Source of the DNA: an uncultured Lachnospiraceae bacterium
Lineage (GTDB): Bacteria > Bacillota > Clostridia > Lachnospirales > Lachnospiraceae
Length of the DNA stretch: 13,272 bases
Reading direction: 5' to 3'
Assembly (NCBI GenBank): GCA_947565255.1
Contig: CANOFI010000035.1
Coordinates: 1-13,272 of the forward strand
Part shown: in pieces, positions 1 through 7,277 of the stretch
How the letters are laid out: each line of letters opens with the position of its first letter
How positions within the stretch are numbered: position 1 is the stretch's first letter
The notes under the pieces: model-generated
Seen by the model: only the letters and a program-made list of their open reading frames with translations
Database searches by the model: none
Told to the model about the DNA's origin: nothing
Position numbers and translations under genes: made by a program

Positions 1-52
1 AAGACGCCGCCCTCTCACGGCGGAAACAGGGGTTCGATTCCCCTACGAGCTG
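1..52 (+). tRNA. tRNA-Glu (anticodon CTC), 3' part, cut by the window edge
   Basis: The 3' half of a glutamate tRNA that reads GAG codons. The anticodon arm is a 5-bp stem CCGCC (7-11) / GGCGG (19-23) around the seven-base loop CTCTCAC (12-18), putting the anticodon CTC at 14-16. A 4-base variable loop follows, then the T arm with stem AGGGG (28-32) / CCCCT (40-44) and loop TTCGATT. The 3' acceptor strand is ACGAGCT (45-51) and the discriminator is G52. CCA is not encoded. The D arm and 5' acceptor strand lie outside the window, so acceptor pairing cannot be confirmed. The gene points toward rimP and may share its transcript. Confidence 0.9.
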
Positions 53-53
53 T

Positions 54-70
54 TATTCTTGTAAAGAATA
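54..70 (+). other. Small hairpin directly 3' of the tRNA
   Basis: TATTCTT (54-60) and AAGAATA (64-70) form a perfect 7-bp stem with a 3-base loop, two bases after the tRNA discriminator. No T run follows, so it is not a classical terminator. It may be a tRNA 3' trailer structure that guides processing; this is inference from position only. Confidence 0.4.
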
Positions 71-83
71 GCCCAACCCAAGG

Positions 84-121
84 AAATTCCTGAGATTATC
101 GAAAGATAGTTTCAGGAATTT
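84..121 (+). terminator. 17-bp hairpin with GAAA tetraloop between tRNA-Glu and rimP (terminator or attenuator)
   Basis: AAATTCCTGA (84-93) pairs with TCAGGAATTT (112-121), and the stem continues inward through 94-100 / 105-111 with two wobble pairs. It closes on C100-G105 around the loop GAAA, a stable C(GNRA)G cap. The 3' arm ends in TTTT then CC, giving only a short U tract. It could terminate the tRNA transcript. No promoter is visible in the 23 bases left before rimP, however, so some transcripts must pass through it or start upstream. That makes an attenuator or an RNA-processing site equally possible. Confidence 0.6.
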
Positions 122-144
122 TCCATTAGAAAGAAGGTGAATGC

Positions 145-612
145 ATGACAAGGAAAGAAGAATATGAATCGCGTACGGAGGCGCTCGTGCTTCCCATTGT
201 GCAAAAATATCAGTTTGAACTGGTGGATGTGGAATATGTAAAGGAAGGCACAAGCTGGTACTTAAGATGCTATATTGACAAAGAGGGAGGCATCTTTGTG
301 GATGACTGCGAGCTGGTACACAGGGAATTAGGGGACTTGCTGGATGAACAGGATTTTATAGATGGTTCTTATATTCTGGAGGTCAGCTCGCCGGGACTCG
401 AGCGGCCGCTGAAAAAAGAGAAGGATTTTGCAAGAAGCATTGGAAAAGAAGTGGAAGTCCGGACGTTCAGAAAAATAGAAGGCAGGAAGGAATTTACCGG
501 CTGCCTTACGGCATATGATAAAGACACGGTTACCATTCAGTCAGAAGACCAGACAGAGATGGTATTCAGACGGGACGAGATTGCATTGATTCATCTGGCA
601 TTTTATTTTTGA
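145..612 (+). CDS. rimP: Ribosome maturation factor RimP
   Basis: RimP binds the free 30S subunit and is needed for its maturation, assisting S12 and central pseudoknot formation. The 155-residue protein has the usual family length. The N-terminal alpha/beta domain covers about residues 1-85 and carries the hallmark ELVDVEYVKEG (25-35) and the signature SSPGLERPL (81-89). An SH3-like C-terminal domain follows from about 90 to the end, closing with the family-like IALIHLAF. The ATG at 145 is preceded by AAGGTG at 134-139, which supports this start. It is the first protein gene of the nusA-infB operon, 30 bases ahead of nusA, the classical order in most bacteria. The family assignment is firm. 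Confidence 0.97.
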   Translation: MTRKEEYESRTEALVLPIVQKYQFELVDVEYVKEGTSWYLRCYIDKEGGIFVDDCELVHRELGDLLDEQDFIDGSYILEVSSPGLERPLKKEKDFARSIGKEVEVRTFRKIEGRKEFTGCLTAYDKDTVTIQSEDQTEMVFRRDEIALIHLAFYF

Positions 613-642
613 TAAGGAATGAAAAAGGAGGAGTAAGAAAAA

Positions 643-1728
643 ATGAATAAGGAACTGATAGAGGCGTTGGATATCCTGGAAAAGGAGAAGGATATCAGCA
701 AAGAGACATTGTTAGAGGCGATCGAAAATTCTCTGATTACTGCCTGCAAGAATCATTTCGGCAAGTCAGATAATGTAAAGGTAACGATTGACCGTGAGAC
801 AGGGGATTTCACGGTGCTGGCTGAAAAGACAGTTGTGGAGACCGTGGAAGACCCGGTTATGGAGATTAGTCTGACAAATGCGAAAATGCAGGATGCTTCT
901 TATGAGATAGGCGATGTTGTCAACATACCGATTGAATCAAAGGAATTCGGACGCATTGCAACGCAGAATGCCAAAAATGTAATTTTGCAGAAAATCCGCG
1001 AGGAAGAAAGAAAAGTATTGTTCTATCAGTATTATGACAGGGAAAAGGATATTGTAACCGGCATTGTACAGCGTTATATCGGAAAAAATATCAGCATTAA
1101 TCTCGGAAAGGTTGACGCAATCCTGACGGAAAAGGAGCAGGTAAAAGGGGAAGTATTCAAACCGACGGAGCGGATTAAGTTATACATTATGGAAGTCAAG
1201 GATACGACAAAAGGGCCAAGAGTGATGGTTTCCCGTTCCCATCCGGAGCTGGTAAAACGTTTGTTCGAGGCTGAGGTGACGGAGGTAAAAGACGGAGTTG
1301 TCGAAATCATGGGCATTTCCAGAGAGGCCGGTTCAAGGACAAAGATGGCTGTCATGTCCCACAATCCGGATGTGGATCCTGTCGGAGCCTGCGTGGGAAT
1401 GAACGGCGCAAGGGTGAATGCGATTGTCAATGAGCTTCGCGGGGAGAAAATTGATATTATTAACTGGAGCGACAATCCGGCGGTTCTCATTGAAAATGCA
1501 CTGAATCCGGCCAAGGTTGTTTCCGTAGTTGCCAATGCAGATGAAAAAAGTGCAAAAGTCATTGTACCGGATTACCAGCTTTCCCTGGCAATTGGCAAGG
1601 AAGGGCAGAATGCGAGGCTTGCGGCAAGGCTGACCGGGTTTAAGATTGATATTAAGAGTGAGAGTCAGGCAAGAGAAAGCGGCGAAAGAGAAGAGGACAG
1701 GGACGCCGCAGACGAAGAACTCGAATAA
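643..1728 (+). CDS. nusA: Transcription termination/antitermination protein NusA
   Basis: NusA binds RNA polymerase near the RNA exit channel, promotes pausing and intrinsic termination, and takes part in antitermination of rRNA operons. The 361-residue chain shows the N-terminal polymerase-binding domain (about 1-125), an S1 domain (about 133-200), KH1 with the GMNG loop at 252-255 and KH2 with GKEG at 318-321. It ends in a short acidic tail (about 346-361) and lacks the two acidic repeats found at the C terminus of the E. coli protein, as is normal in Firmicutes. A strong AAGGAGG at 625-631 supports the ATG at 643. Because NusA can regulate its own operon in E. coli, the hairpin upstream of rimP is a natural candidate target; that link is inference. 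Confidence 0.98.
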   Translation: MNKELIEALDILEKEKDISKETLLEAIENSLITACKNHFGKSDNVKVTIDRETGDFTVLAEKTVVETVEDPVMEISLTNAKMQDASYEIGDVVNIPIESKEFGRIATQNAKNVILQKIREEERKVLFYQYYDREKDIVTGIVQRYIGKNISINLGKVDAILTEKEQVKGEVFKPTERIKLYIMEVKDTTKGPRVMVSRSHPELVKRLFEAEVTEVKDGVVEIMGISREAGSRTKMAVMSHNPDVDPVGACVGMNGARVNAIVNELRGEKIDIINWSDNPAVLIENALNPAKVVSVVANADEKSAKVIVPDYQLSLAIGKEGQNARLAARLTGFKIDIKSESQARESGEREEDRDAADEELE

Positions 1729-1787
1729 CCCTCTGAAATTTTCTATATAGATGGGAAAATAAGAAAGCTGAAGCAGGAAGTGATAAA

Positions 1788-2066
1788 TTGAGTACAACAA
1801 GAAAGATACCGATGCGCCAGTGCACTGGCTGCCGGGAAATGAAAAATAAAAAAGAAATGCTCCGGGTCATAAAAACGCCGGAGGGAGACATTGTACTGGA
1901 CACCACCGGCAAAAAAAACGGCCGCGGGGCATATCTGTGCTTTTCACAGGACTGTCTTTGCAAAGCCGTCAAAAACAAAGGCCTGGAGCGCTCTTTGAAA
2001 ATGCAGATACCGGAGGCTGTATATGGGCAGTTAAGGGAGGAGCTGAAAGCAATTGAAGCAAAATAA
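1788..2066 (+). CDS. rnpM: RnpM/YlxR family RNA-binding protein (DUF448)
   Basis: A 92-residue YlxR-family protein, recently named RnpM because the B. subtilis member binds and modulates RNase P. The family motif is present: P8-x-R10-x-C12-x-x-C15-R16 (PMRQCTGCR), followed by the GRGAYLC segment and a basic C-terminal helix. The start is a TTG at 1788 supported by AGGAAGTG at 1775-1782; the next in-frame ATG falls inside the conserved motif and is too late. It follows nusA by 59 bases, which include a weak hairpin ATTTTC (1738-1743) / GAAAAT (1755-1760). Its 3' end overlaps ylxQ, suggesting translational coupling. The name rests on the family; RNase P binding is not shown here. Confidence 0.93.
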   Translation: MSTTRKIPMRQCTGCREMKNKKEMLRVIKTPEGDIVLDTTGKKNGRGAYLCFSQDCLCKAVKNKGLERSLKMQIPEAVYGQLREELKAIEAK

Positions 2067-2370
2067 GGTGCTTTCCATGATTGGGCTTGCCACAAGGGCC
2101 CGCAGGACAGTAAGCGGAGAGTTCTCGGTAGAAAAGGCAGTGAAAAGCAAATGTGCATATCTGGTAGTCATTGCGTCCGATGCTTCAGATAATACAAAGA
2201 AAAAATTTAATAACATGTGTAAATTCTATCAGGTGCCGGTCTTTTTCTTTGGAGAGAAAGAAGGACTGGGGCATGCCATGGGAAAAGGGCAGCGCTCTTC
2301 CATGGCGGTGCTTGATGAGGGCTTTGCAGATGCATTGATAGAGAAACTGAAGGCAGAGGCTGAAAAATGA
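2053..2370 (+). CDS. L7Ae/L30e/S12e/Gadd45-family RNA-binding protein (YlxQ type)
   Basis: A 105-residue member of the L7Ae family that binds kink-turn RNA; bacterial YlxQ proteins are small single-domain versions with an unclear physiological role. Visible landmarks are KVLSMIGLATRARRTVSGE near residues 5-23, the AYLVVIASDASDNTKKK core, and a C-terminal helix after the GKGQRSSMAVLD turn. The assigned start is TTG at 2053, inside the end of rnpM (14-base overlap), with AGGGAGGAG at 2034-2042 upstream. This start matches the usual N terminus of the family; a later ATG would remove conserved residues. Note the RR in ATRARR where many relatives have a GK or RK pair. Operon context (nusA, rnpM, infB) is typical. 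Confidence 0.9.
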   Translation: MKQNKVLSMIGLATRARRTVSGEFSVEKAVKSKCAYLVVIASDASDNTKKKFNNMCKFYQVPVFFFGEKEGLGHAMGKGQRSSMAVLDEGFADALIEKLKAEAEK

Positions 2371-2426
2371 TTTGACGATATGAATTGCAGGTCATGAAAA
2401 TCCGAATAGAAGATGGAGGGTAAAGA

Positions 2427-4838
2427 ATGGCAAAAATAAGAGTATATGATTTAGCAAAAAAATTAGATAAAACGAGCAAAGAAATTCTTACTATTTTAGC
2501 AGACAACGGTGTGACAGGGAAGGTAGCTTCTTCCGGACTGGAGGAGGCGCAGGCTGATATGGTCCGGAATGTGCTGGAAAAAGGAAAACAGCCTGAAAAA
2601 GAAAAACAGGAAAAACCGGTCAGAAAGCAGCAGTCCGGGAAGATGGCTGCCAATACGCCGGAAAGAGCGAAATCAAAAAGGACAGATAGTGAGAATAAGG
2701 AAAAACAACCAGAAAAGAGGCAGGCGGGCAGAGAAAAACAGCCGAGGCAGCATGTGTCCGGACAGCCGGAACAAAAGCAGTCCCCAAATGGCAGAAAACC
2801 TCAGAATATCAAAAAGTCGGAACAGCCTAAAAAAATGCAGACAGGGAAAAAACCGGAGCGTGAGAAAAAGAAGGATAATATTACGCAGGTATACAATCCC
2901 CAGAACAGCGGAAAAGCCAAAAAGCAGGAAAAGCAGAAAAATGGAAGGCAGGGGGGATATCCGGCACCGTCTCCCAGGGGTGGACAAAATAATAATCGCC
3001 CGAACAGCAATAAACAGCAGGGAAAAAATAAGAAAAACCCGAACCAGCAGCCGGCGCCGCAGCCGAAGAAGGAGCCGGAAGATACGATTAAAACCATTCA
3101 GCTTCCGCCGACTCTTACCATCAGTGAACTGGCGGATAAAATGAAGGTAAAGGCTTCGGAGATTGTCAAAAAACTGTTTCTGCAGGGGAAAATGGTAACG
3201 GTAAATCAGGACATTGATTTTGATATGGCAGAGGAAATTGCATTGGAGTATAACTGCATTGCAGAACCGGAAGAAAAAATTGATGTGATTGCAGAGCTTC
3301 TGAAAGAAGACGAGGAAGATGAGAGCAAGATGACTGCAAGACCGCCGGTCGTGTGTGTGATGGGGCATGTAGACCATGGAAAAACCTCTCTGCTTGATGC
3401 AATCCGCGACACCCATGTTATTGACAGGGAGGCTGGCGGCATCACGCAGCATATCGGTGCGTACGTCGTAAATATCAACGGGCAGAAAATTACGTTTTTA
3501 GACACGCCCGGACACGAGGCCTTTACTGCAATGCGTATGCGCGGAGCAAATTCTACGGATATTGCTATTTTGGTAGTTGCCGCAGACGACGGTGTAATGC
3601 CGCAGACGATAGAAGCCATTAATCATGCAAAGGCAGCCGGAATTGAGATTATTGTTGCAATTAACAAAATTGATAAGCCGAGTGCAAATATTGACCGGGT
3701 AAAGCAGGAACTGGCAGAGCATGAATTGATTGCGGAGGACTGGGGAGGAAGCACCATTTTTGTACCGGTTTCTGCCCATACACATGATGGAATTGACGAT
3801 TTACTGGAAATGATTCTTCTGACTGCTGAGGTCTGTGAGCTGAAAGCAAATCCGAGAAGGAGAGCGAGAGGTCTTGTCATCGAGGCCCAGCTGGATAAAG
3901 GCAAAGGCCCGGTTGCCACGGTACTGGTGCAGAAAGGCACGCTTCGTGTGGGAGAGGCAGTTGCGGCGGGCTCCTGCTATGGCAAGGTCCGCGCCATGAT
4001 GGATGACAATGGCAGAAGGGTAAAAGAGGCAGGGCCTTCAACTCCGGTAGAAATTTTAGGCCTGAACGATGTGCCCAATGCAGGGGAAATTTTCATGGCG
4101 ATGCCGAATGACAAGGAGGCAAGAAGCTTTGCCGAAACCTTCATTTCGCAAAACCGTGAAAAGCTCTTAGAGGATACAAAACAGAAAATGTCCTTAGACG
4201 ATTTGTTCTCGCAAATCCAGGCCGGAAATGTAAAAGAGCTGAATCTGATTGTGAAGGCCGATGTGCAGGGCTCCGTGGAAGCAGTGAAACAGAGTCTTGA
4301 AAAACTTTCGAATGAAGAAGTGGTCGTGAAGGTGATTCATGGCGGCGTCGGTGCGATTAATGAATCGGATGTGATTCTGGCATCCGCATCCAATGCAATT
4401 ATTATCGGATTTAATGTACGTCCGGATACCACCGCAAAGGGAATTGCGGACAGAGAGGGTGTAGATTTAAGGTTATACCGTGTAATTTATAATGCTATTG
4501 AGGATGTTGAGGCAGCCATGAAGGGACTTTTAGATCCGGTATTTGAAGAAAAAGTGCTGGGCCACGCAGAGGTGCGCCAGACCTTCAGGGCTTCCGGTGT
4601 TGGCACGATTGCCGGATCCTATATATTAGACGGGATGTTCGAGCGGGGATGCCAGGTGCGTCTGACAAGAGACAATATAGTCATTTTTGATGGCCCGCTG
4701 GCTTCTCTGAAACGATTTAAAGATGATGTCAAAGAAGTAAAAGCAGGATATGAATGTGGTCTTGTACTTGAAAAATTTAATGATATCAAAGAAGGTGATT
4801 TGTTTGAATCTTATAAAATGGTAGAAGTTCCACGATAA
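2427..4838 (+). CDS. infB: Translation initiation factor IF-2
   Basis: GTPase that brings fMet-tRNA to the 30S subunit and promotes subunit joining. The 803-residue protein starts with an IF2_N motif (1-52), then a long low-complexity linker rich in K, Q, N and P (about 53-220), a second IF2_N-like helical domain (about 224-278) and the G domain. All GTPase motifs are present: GHVDHGKT (313-320), GGITQHIGA (337-345), DTPGHE (359-364), NKID (413-416) and SAH (449-451). Domains II and III and the fMet-tRNA-binding C-terminal domain follow to the end. GGAGGG at 2415-2420 supports the ATG at 2427. It lies 56 bases after ylxQ. The linker is the only fast-evolving part; the rest is strongly conserved. 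Confidence 0.98.
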   Translation: MAKIRVYDLAKKLDKTSKEILTILADNGVTGKVASSGLEEAQADMVRNVLEKGKQPEKEKQEKPVRKQQSGKMAANTPERAKSKRTDSENKEKQPEKRQAGREKQPRQHVSGQPEQKQSPNGRKPQNIKKSEQPKKMQTGKKPEREKKKDNITQVYNPQNSGKAKKQEKQKNGRQGGYPAPSPRGGQNNNRPNSNKQQGKNKKNPNQQPAPQPKKEPEDTIKTIQLPPTLTISELADKMKVKASEIVKKLFLQGKMVTVNQDIDFDMAEEIALEYNCIAEPEEKIDVIAELLKEDEEDESKMTARPPVVCVMGHVDHGKTSLLDAIRDTHVIDREAGGITQHIGAYVVNINGQKITFLDTPGHEAFTAMRMRGANSTDIAILVVAADDGVMPQTIEAINHAKAAGIEIIVAINKIDKPSANIDRVKQELAEHELIAEDWGGSTIFVPVSAHTHDGIDDLLEMILLTAEVCELKANPRRRARGLVIEAQLDKGKGPVATVLVQKGTLRVGEAVAAGSCYGKVRAMMDDNGRRVKEAGPSTPVEILGLNDVPNAGEIFMAMPNDKEARSFAETFISQNREKLLEDTKQKMSLDDLFSQIQAGNVKELNLIVKADVQGSVEAVKQSLEKLSNEEVVVKVIHGGVGAINESDVILASASNAIIIGFNVRPDTTAKGIADREGVDLRLYRVIYNAIEDVEAAMKGLLDPVFEEKVLGHAEVRQTFRASGVGTIAGSYILDGMFERGCQVRLTRDNIVIFDGPLASLKRFKDDVKEVKAGYECGLVLEKFNDIKEGDLFESYKMVEVPR

Positions 4839-4839
4839 T

Positions 4840-4924
4840 TCCGCACAGCAAAAACAGAACATCTGTTCTATTTCACAGCTGCTTTGCGGACGACACAGCG
4901 GTTGCTCCGGTTGTTTTACAGCCG
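4840..4924 (+). other. Structured infB-rbfA intergenic segment
   Basis: The 116-base gap between infB and the rbfA start is unusually long for this operon and is rich in self-complementary segments. TCCGCACAGC (4840-4849) can pair with GCTG (4878-4881) and TGCGGA (4885-4890), leaving a 3-base bulge. Inside it AGAAC (4856-4860) pairs with GTTCT (4865-4869). A second hairpin has CGGTTGT (4908-4914) against ACAGCCG (4918-4924) with one wobble. Neither has a T run, so they are not intrinsic terminators. RNA processing or translational control of rbfA is possible but not shown. No promoter is recognised here. Confidence 0.4.
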
Positions 4925-4954
4925 CCGGGGCGCTCGATGGATGGAGGCGAAAAT

Positions 4955-5335
4955 ATGAGGAAGAATAGCATAAAAAATACCCGCATAAACGGTGAGGTAC
5001 AAAAGGAATTAAGCAATATTATCCGGAATGAAATCAAAGATCCGAGAATCCACGTAATGACTTCGGTGGTATCTGTGGAGGTTGCTCCGGATTTGAAAAC
5101 CTGCAAGGCATATATCAGTGTGCTGGGTGACGAAAAAGCACAGGAAGACACACTTGCAGGACTGAAAAGTGCAGAAGGCTATATCCGCAAACAGCTGGCA
5201 GGCACAATAAATTTGCGGAATACGCCGCAGATTCAGTTTATTTTAGATAAATCAATTGAATATGGCGTAAATATGTCAAAGCTGATTGATGATGTCAACC
5301 AGAATGACAGGGCAGATGCGGGCGAAGATGAATGA
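4955..5335 (+). CDS. rbfA: 30S ribosome-binding factor RbfA
   Basis: RbfA is a KH-fold protein that binds immature 30S subunits near the 5' helix of 16S rRNA and is important for late maturation, especially in the cold. The protein is 126 residues from ATG 4955, a normal length. Recognisable are the N-terminal RINGEVQKELSNII, the DPRIH turn, the VEVAPDLKTCKAYISVLG strand region and RNTPQIQFILDKSIEYG near the end. An in-frame ATG at 4937 would add six residues, but GGAGG at 4943-4947 lies between the two and serves ATG 4955. The stop overlaps the truB start (ATGA), implying translational coupling. In many Firmicutes an nrnA-type gene stands between these two; here it does not. Confidence 0.95.
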   Translation: MRKNSIKNTRINGEVQKELSNIIRNEIKDPRIHVMTSVVSVEVAPDLKTCKAYISVLGDEKAQEDTLAGLKSAEGYIRKQLAGTINLRNTPQIQFILDKSIEYGVNMSKLIDDVNQNDRADAGEDE

Positions 5336-6255
5336 TGAACGGAATGATAAACGTCTATAAGGAAAAAGGCTTTACATCCCACGATGTTGTGGCAAAGCTC
5401 CGTGGGATTTTAAAACAAAAAAAAATCGGGCATACCGGAACGCTGGACCCGGATGCGGAAGGGGTTTTGCCGGTGTGTCTCGGCAAGGCGACAAAGGTAT
5501 GCGAGCTTCTGGCAAAAGAGGATAAAACATATATTGCAACGCTGCTTTTAGGAGTTGTCACAGATACGCAGGACAGCTCAGGTACAGTTTTAGAGGAGCG
5601 GCCGGTTACGGTGGATGAGGAGGCTGTACGTCAGGCTGTTAACGGATTTGTCGGTTTTTATAGTCAGATCCCCCCGATGTACTCTGCACTGAAGGTGGAT
5701 GGAAAAAGGCTGTATGAACTGGCGAGGGCCGGCATGGAAGTGGAGCGCAGGGCGAGAAATGTTGTTATATACCGTATCACAATCAGGGAGATACAGCTTC
5801 CCCGCGTAACAATAGAGGTGAACTGTTCAAAGGGGACATATGTCAGAACCCTGTGTCATGATATTGGCCAGAAGCTTGGCTGCGGCGGCTGTATGGAAGA
5901 GCTGCTCCGCATCCAGGTCGGAAAATTTCTGTTAAAAGACAGCCTGCGTCTCGACCAGATACAGCAGATGGCAGATGAAAACCGGCTTCAGGAGGCAGTG
6001 CGGAAGGTGGATACGCTGTTTTTGCAGTATCCGAAAATCTGCGTAAAGGAATCGTGCAACAAGCTAGTTTATAATGGAAGTCAGGTAGCATTGCACCAGT
6101 GCCAAAGACAGGCTTACAGTGAGCAGCCAAAAGAGCAGAAAGATGGGCAGCGGGTGCGCATGTATGATTCAAAAGGGCAGTTTATCGGTATCTATCAATG
6201 GAAGAAGGAACGGGATGTATATGTTCCGCTGAAAATGTTTTGGGAGTCGAAATAG
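5332..6255 (+). CDS. truB: tRNA pseudouridine(55) synthase TruB
   Basis: Converts U55 in the T loop of elongator tRNAs to pseudouridine and acts as a tRNA chaperone. The 307-residue protein opens with NVYKEKGFTSHDVVAKLRG and contains the catalytic block GHTGTLDPDAEGVLP, with the nucleophilic aspartate at D39. Other family segments are the YSALKVDGKRLYELAR region and CSKGTYVRTLCHDIG. The C-terminal part (about 225-307) resembles the TruB C-terminal or PUA-like domain that grips the acceptor stem. Two adjacent ATGs (5332 and 5335) are possible starts; the second gives the commonest family N terminus MNG-INVYKEKG. No strong ribosome binding site is seen, consistent with coupling to rbfA. Its stop directly abuts the ribF start. 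Confidence 0.97.
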   Translation: MMNGMINVYKEKGFTSHDVVAKLRGILKQKKIGHTGTLDPDAEGVLPVCLGKATKVCELLAKEDKTYIATLLLGVVTDTQDSSGTVLEERPVTVDEEAVRQAVNGFVGFYSQIPPMYSALKVDGKRLYELARAGMEVERRARNVVIYRITIREIQLPRVTIEVNCSKGTYVRTLCHDIGQKLGCGGCMEELLRIQVGKFLLKDSLRLDQIQQMADENRLQEAVRKVDTLFLQYPKICVKESCNKLVYNGSQVALHQCQRQAYSEQPKEQKDGQRVRMYDSKGQFIGIYQWKKERDVYVPLKMFWESK

Positions 6256-7203
6256 ATGGAAATCGTAACACAGGTAAAAGAAATTTCCTATGAAAAAACG
6301 GCGGTGGCAATTGGCAAATTCGAGGGACTTCATCTCGGACATCAAAAGTTAATAAAAAAAATAACGGGAAAGCAGCAGGCGGGTTATGTGCCGGTTGCTT
6401 TTACCTTTGATGTGTCGCCCCGCCTTTTTTTTCAGCAGGAAAACAGTGTCATTTTCACGCAGAAGGAGCGCAGCAGATTATTTGAGCGGTTTGGCGTATC
6501 CTGCCTTTTTGTGTGTCCGTTTGCGGAGGAGTTTGCAGAAATGGAAGCAGAACCGTTTGTGGAGGAGATTCTCTGTAAAAAGCTTCATACGGGATATCTT
6601 GCCGTAGGAGAGGATTTTCGGTTTGGACGGGAGCGCAGGGGAGATGTACGGCTGCTTCGGCGTTATGCGAAGGCAGGTGCATTTGAACTGGAGGTCATCG
6701 AGAAAGAATGTATGGCGCTTGACAGCATAAATGACGGTGAGAAATATTATCAGGCAGTCAGCAGTACAAAAATCCGTGAACAAATCTGCAAAGGCGATAT
6801 GGAACAGGTAAATCAGATGCTTGGATTTGCTTTTTTTATGGAAGGAATTGTGGTAAAAGGAAACCAGATGGGCAGAACCTGGGGAATTCCGACTGCTAAT
6901 ATTATGGTAAATCAAAATAAGCTGCTTCCGCCAAACGGCGTGTATTTCTCAAGGGCATATATTGATGGCAGACAGTATCCTGCAATTACAAATATAGGTA
7001 CGAAGCCGACAATCGGGGAAGGGTATGCAAAAGGGGCGGAAACCCATATCTATTGCTTTAATCAGGATATTTATGGAAAGGAACTTGTAGTTGAATTGTT
7101 ACATTTTAAACGCAGAGAGTGCAAATTTAAGACAAAAGAACAGCTGATAAGACAGCTACAAGATGATGTGGCCGGGGGAAAAATATATTTTGGTGTCGAA
7201 TGA
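6256..7203 (+). CDS. ribF: Bifunctional riboflavin kinase / FAD synthetase RibF
   Basis: Phosphorylates riboflavin to FMN and adenylates FMN to FAD in the cytoplasm. The N-terminal nucleotidyltransferase domain (about 1-190) has the ATP-binding GKFEGLHLGH (20-29, in the slot usually written GxFDGxHxGH, with E for D) and SSTKIRE (169-175). The C-terminal riboflavin kinase domain (about 191-315) has GRTWGIPTAN (206-215), NIGTKPTIG (246-254) and the segment ending in the likely catalytic E280. Length 315 is typical. The ATG follows the truB stop with no gap and only a weak upstream GGGAG, so translation probably depends on truB. The E for D change is conservative and loss of activity is not implied. 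It is the last gene before the promoter at 7238. Confidence 0.96.
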   Translation: MEIVTQVKEISYEKTAVAIGKFEGLHLGHQKLIKKITGKQQAGYVPVAFTFDVSPRLFFQQENSVIFTQKERSRLFERFGVSCLFVCPFAEEFAEMEAEPFVEEILCKKLHTGYLAVGEDFRFGRERRGDVRLLRRYAKAGAFELEVIEKECMALDSINDGEKYYQAVSSTKIREQICKGDMEQVNQMLGFAFFMEGIVVKGNQMGRTWGIPTANIMVNQNKLLPPNGVYFSRAYIDGRQYPAITNIGTKPTIGEGYAKGAETHIYCFNQDIYGKELVVELLHFKRRECKFKTKEQLIRQLQDDVAGGKIYFGVE

Positions 7204-7237
7204 TTTACATAAATTTGAGAAAATGAAGAAAAAGGCA

Positions 7238-7265
7238 TTGACAAATGTAATGAAAATGTTATAAT
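7238..7265 (+). promoter_or_regulatory. Strong sigma-A promoter of the NlpC/P60 gene
   Basis: A consensus -35 TTGACA (7238-7243) and consensus -10 TATAAT (7260-7265) are separated by 16 bp, and TGT at 7257-7259 gives an extended -10 (TGnTATAAT). Transcription should begin near 7272, leaving a leader of about 83 bases before the ATG at 7355. This is the best promoter in the window and marks the start of a unit independent of the nusA operon. Confidence 0.85.
7246..7262 (+). promoter_or_regulatory. WalR-like box 1 (TGTAAT-N5-TGTTAT)
   Basis: TGTAAT (7246-7251), five bases, then TGTTAT (7257-7262) is an exact match to the direct-repeat consensus TGTWAH-N5-TGTWAH described for WalR (YycF) of B. 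subtilis. It occupies the promoter spacer and the first bases of the -10, a position expected to block polymerase. The second half-site coincides with the extended -10, so only the first half-site and the spacing are independent evidence. Confidence 0.5.
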
Positions 7266-7277
7266 AGATGTGATAGT

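Noticed and set aside
2371..2426. TTGACG at 2372 as a promoter for infB
   Set aside because: No acceptable -10 lies 15-19 bp downstream and the gap is short within an operon.
2569..3144. 191-residue plus-strand open frame inside infB
   Set aside because: It is an Arg/Lys-rich out-of-frame reading of the A-rich linker with no ribosome binding site or family pattern.
2673..3452. 259-residue open frame on the minus strand opposite infB
   Set aside because: It is the antisense of the low-complexity IF2 linker and the start of the G domain; its composition is skewed toward L, F and R, it has no recognisable domain, and IF2 is certain on the plus strand.
4937..4954. Upstream ATG at 4937 as rbfA start
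   Set aside because: The Shine-Dalgarno GGAGG lies downstream of it at 4943-4947 and is correctly spaced for ATG 4955; the family N terminus begins there.
7204..7237. Terminator for the rimP-ribF operon after ribF
   Set aside because: No hairpin with a T run could be found between the ribF stop and the promoter at 7238.
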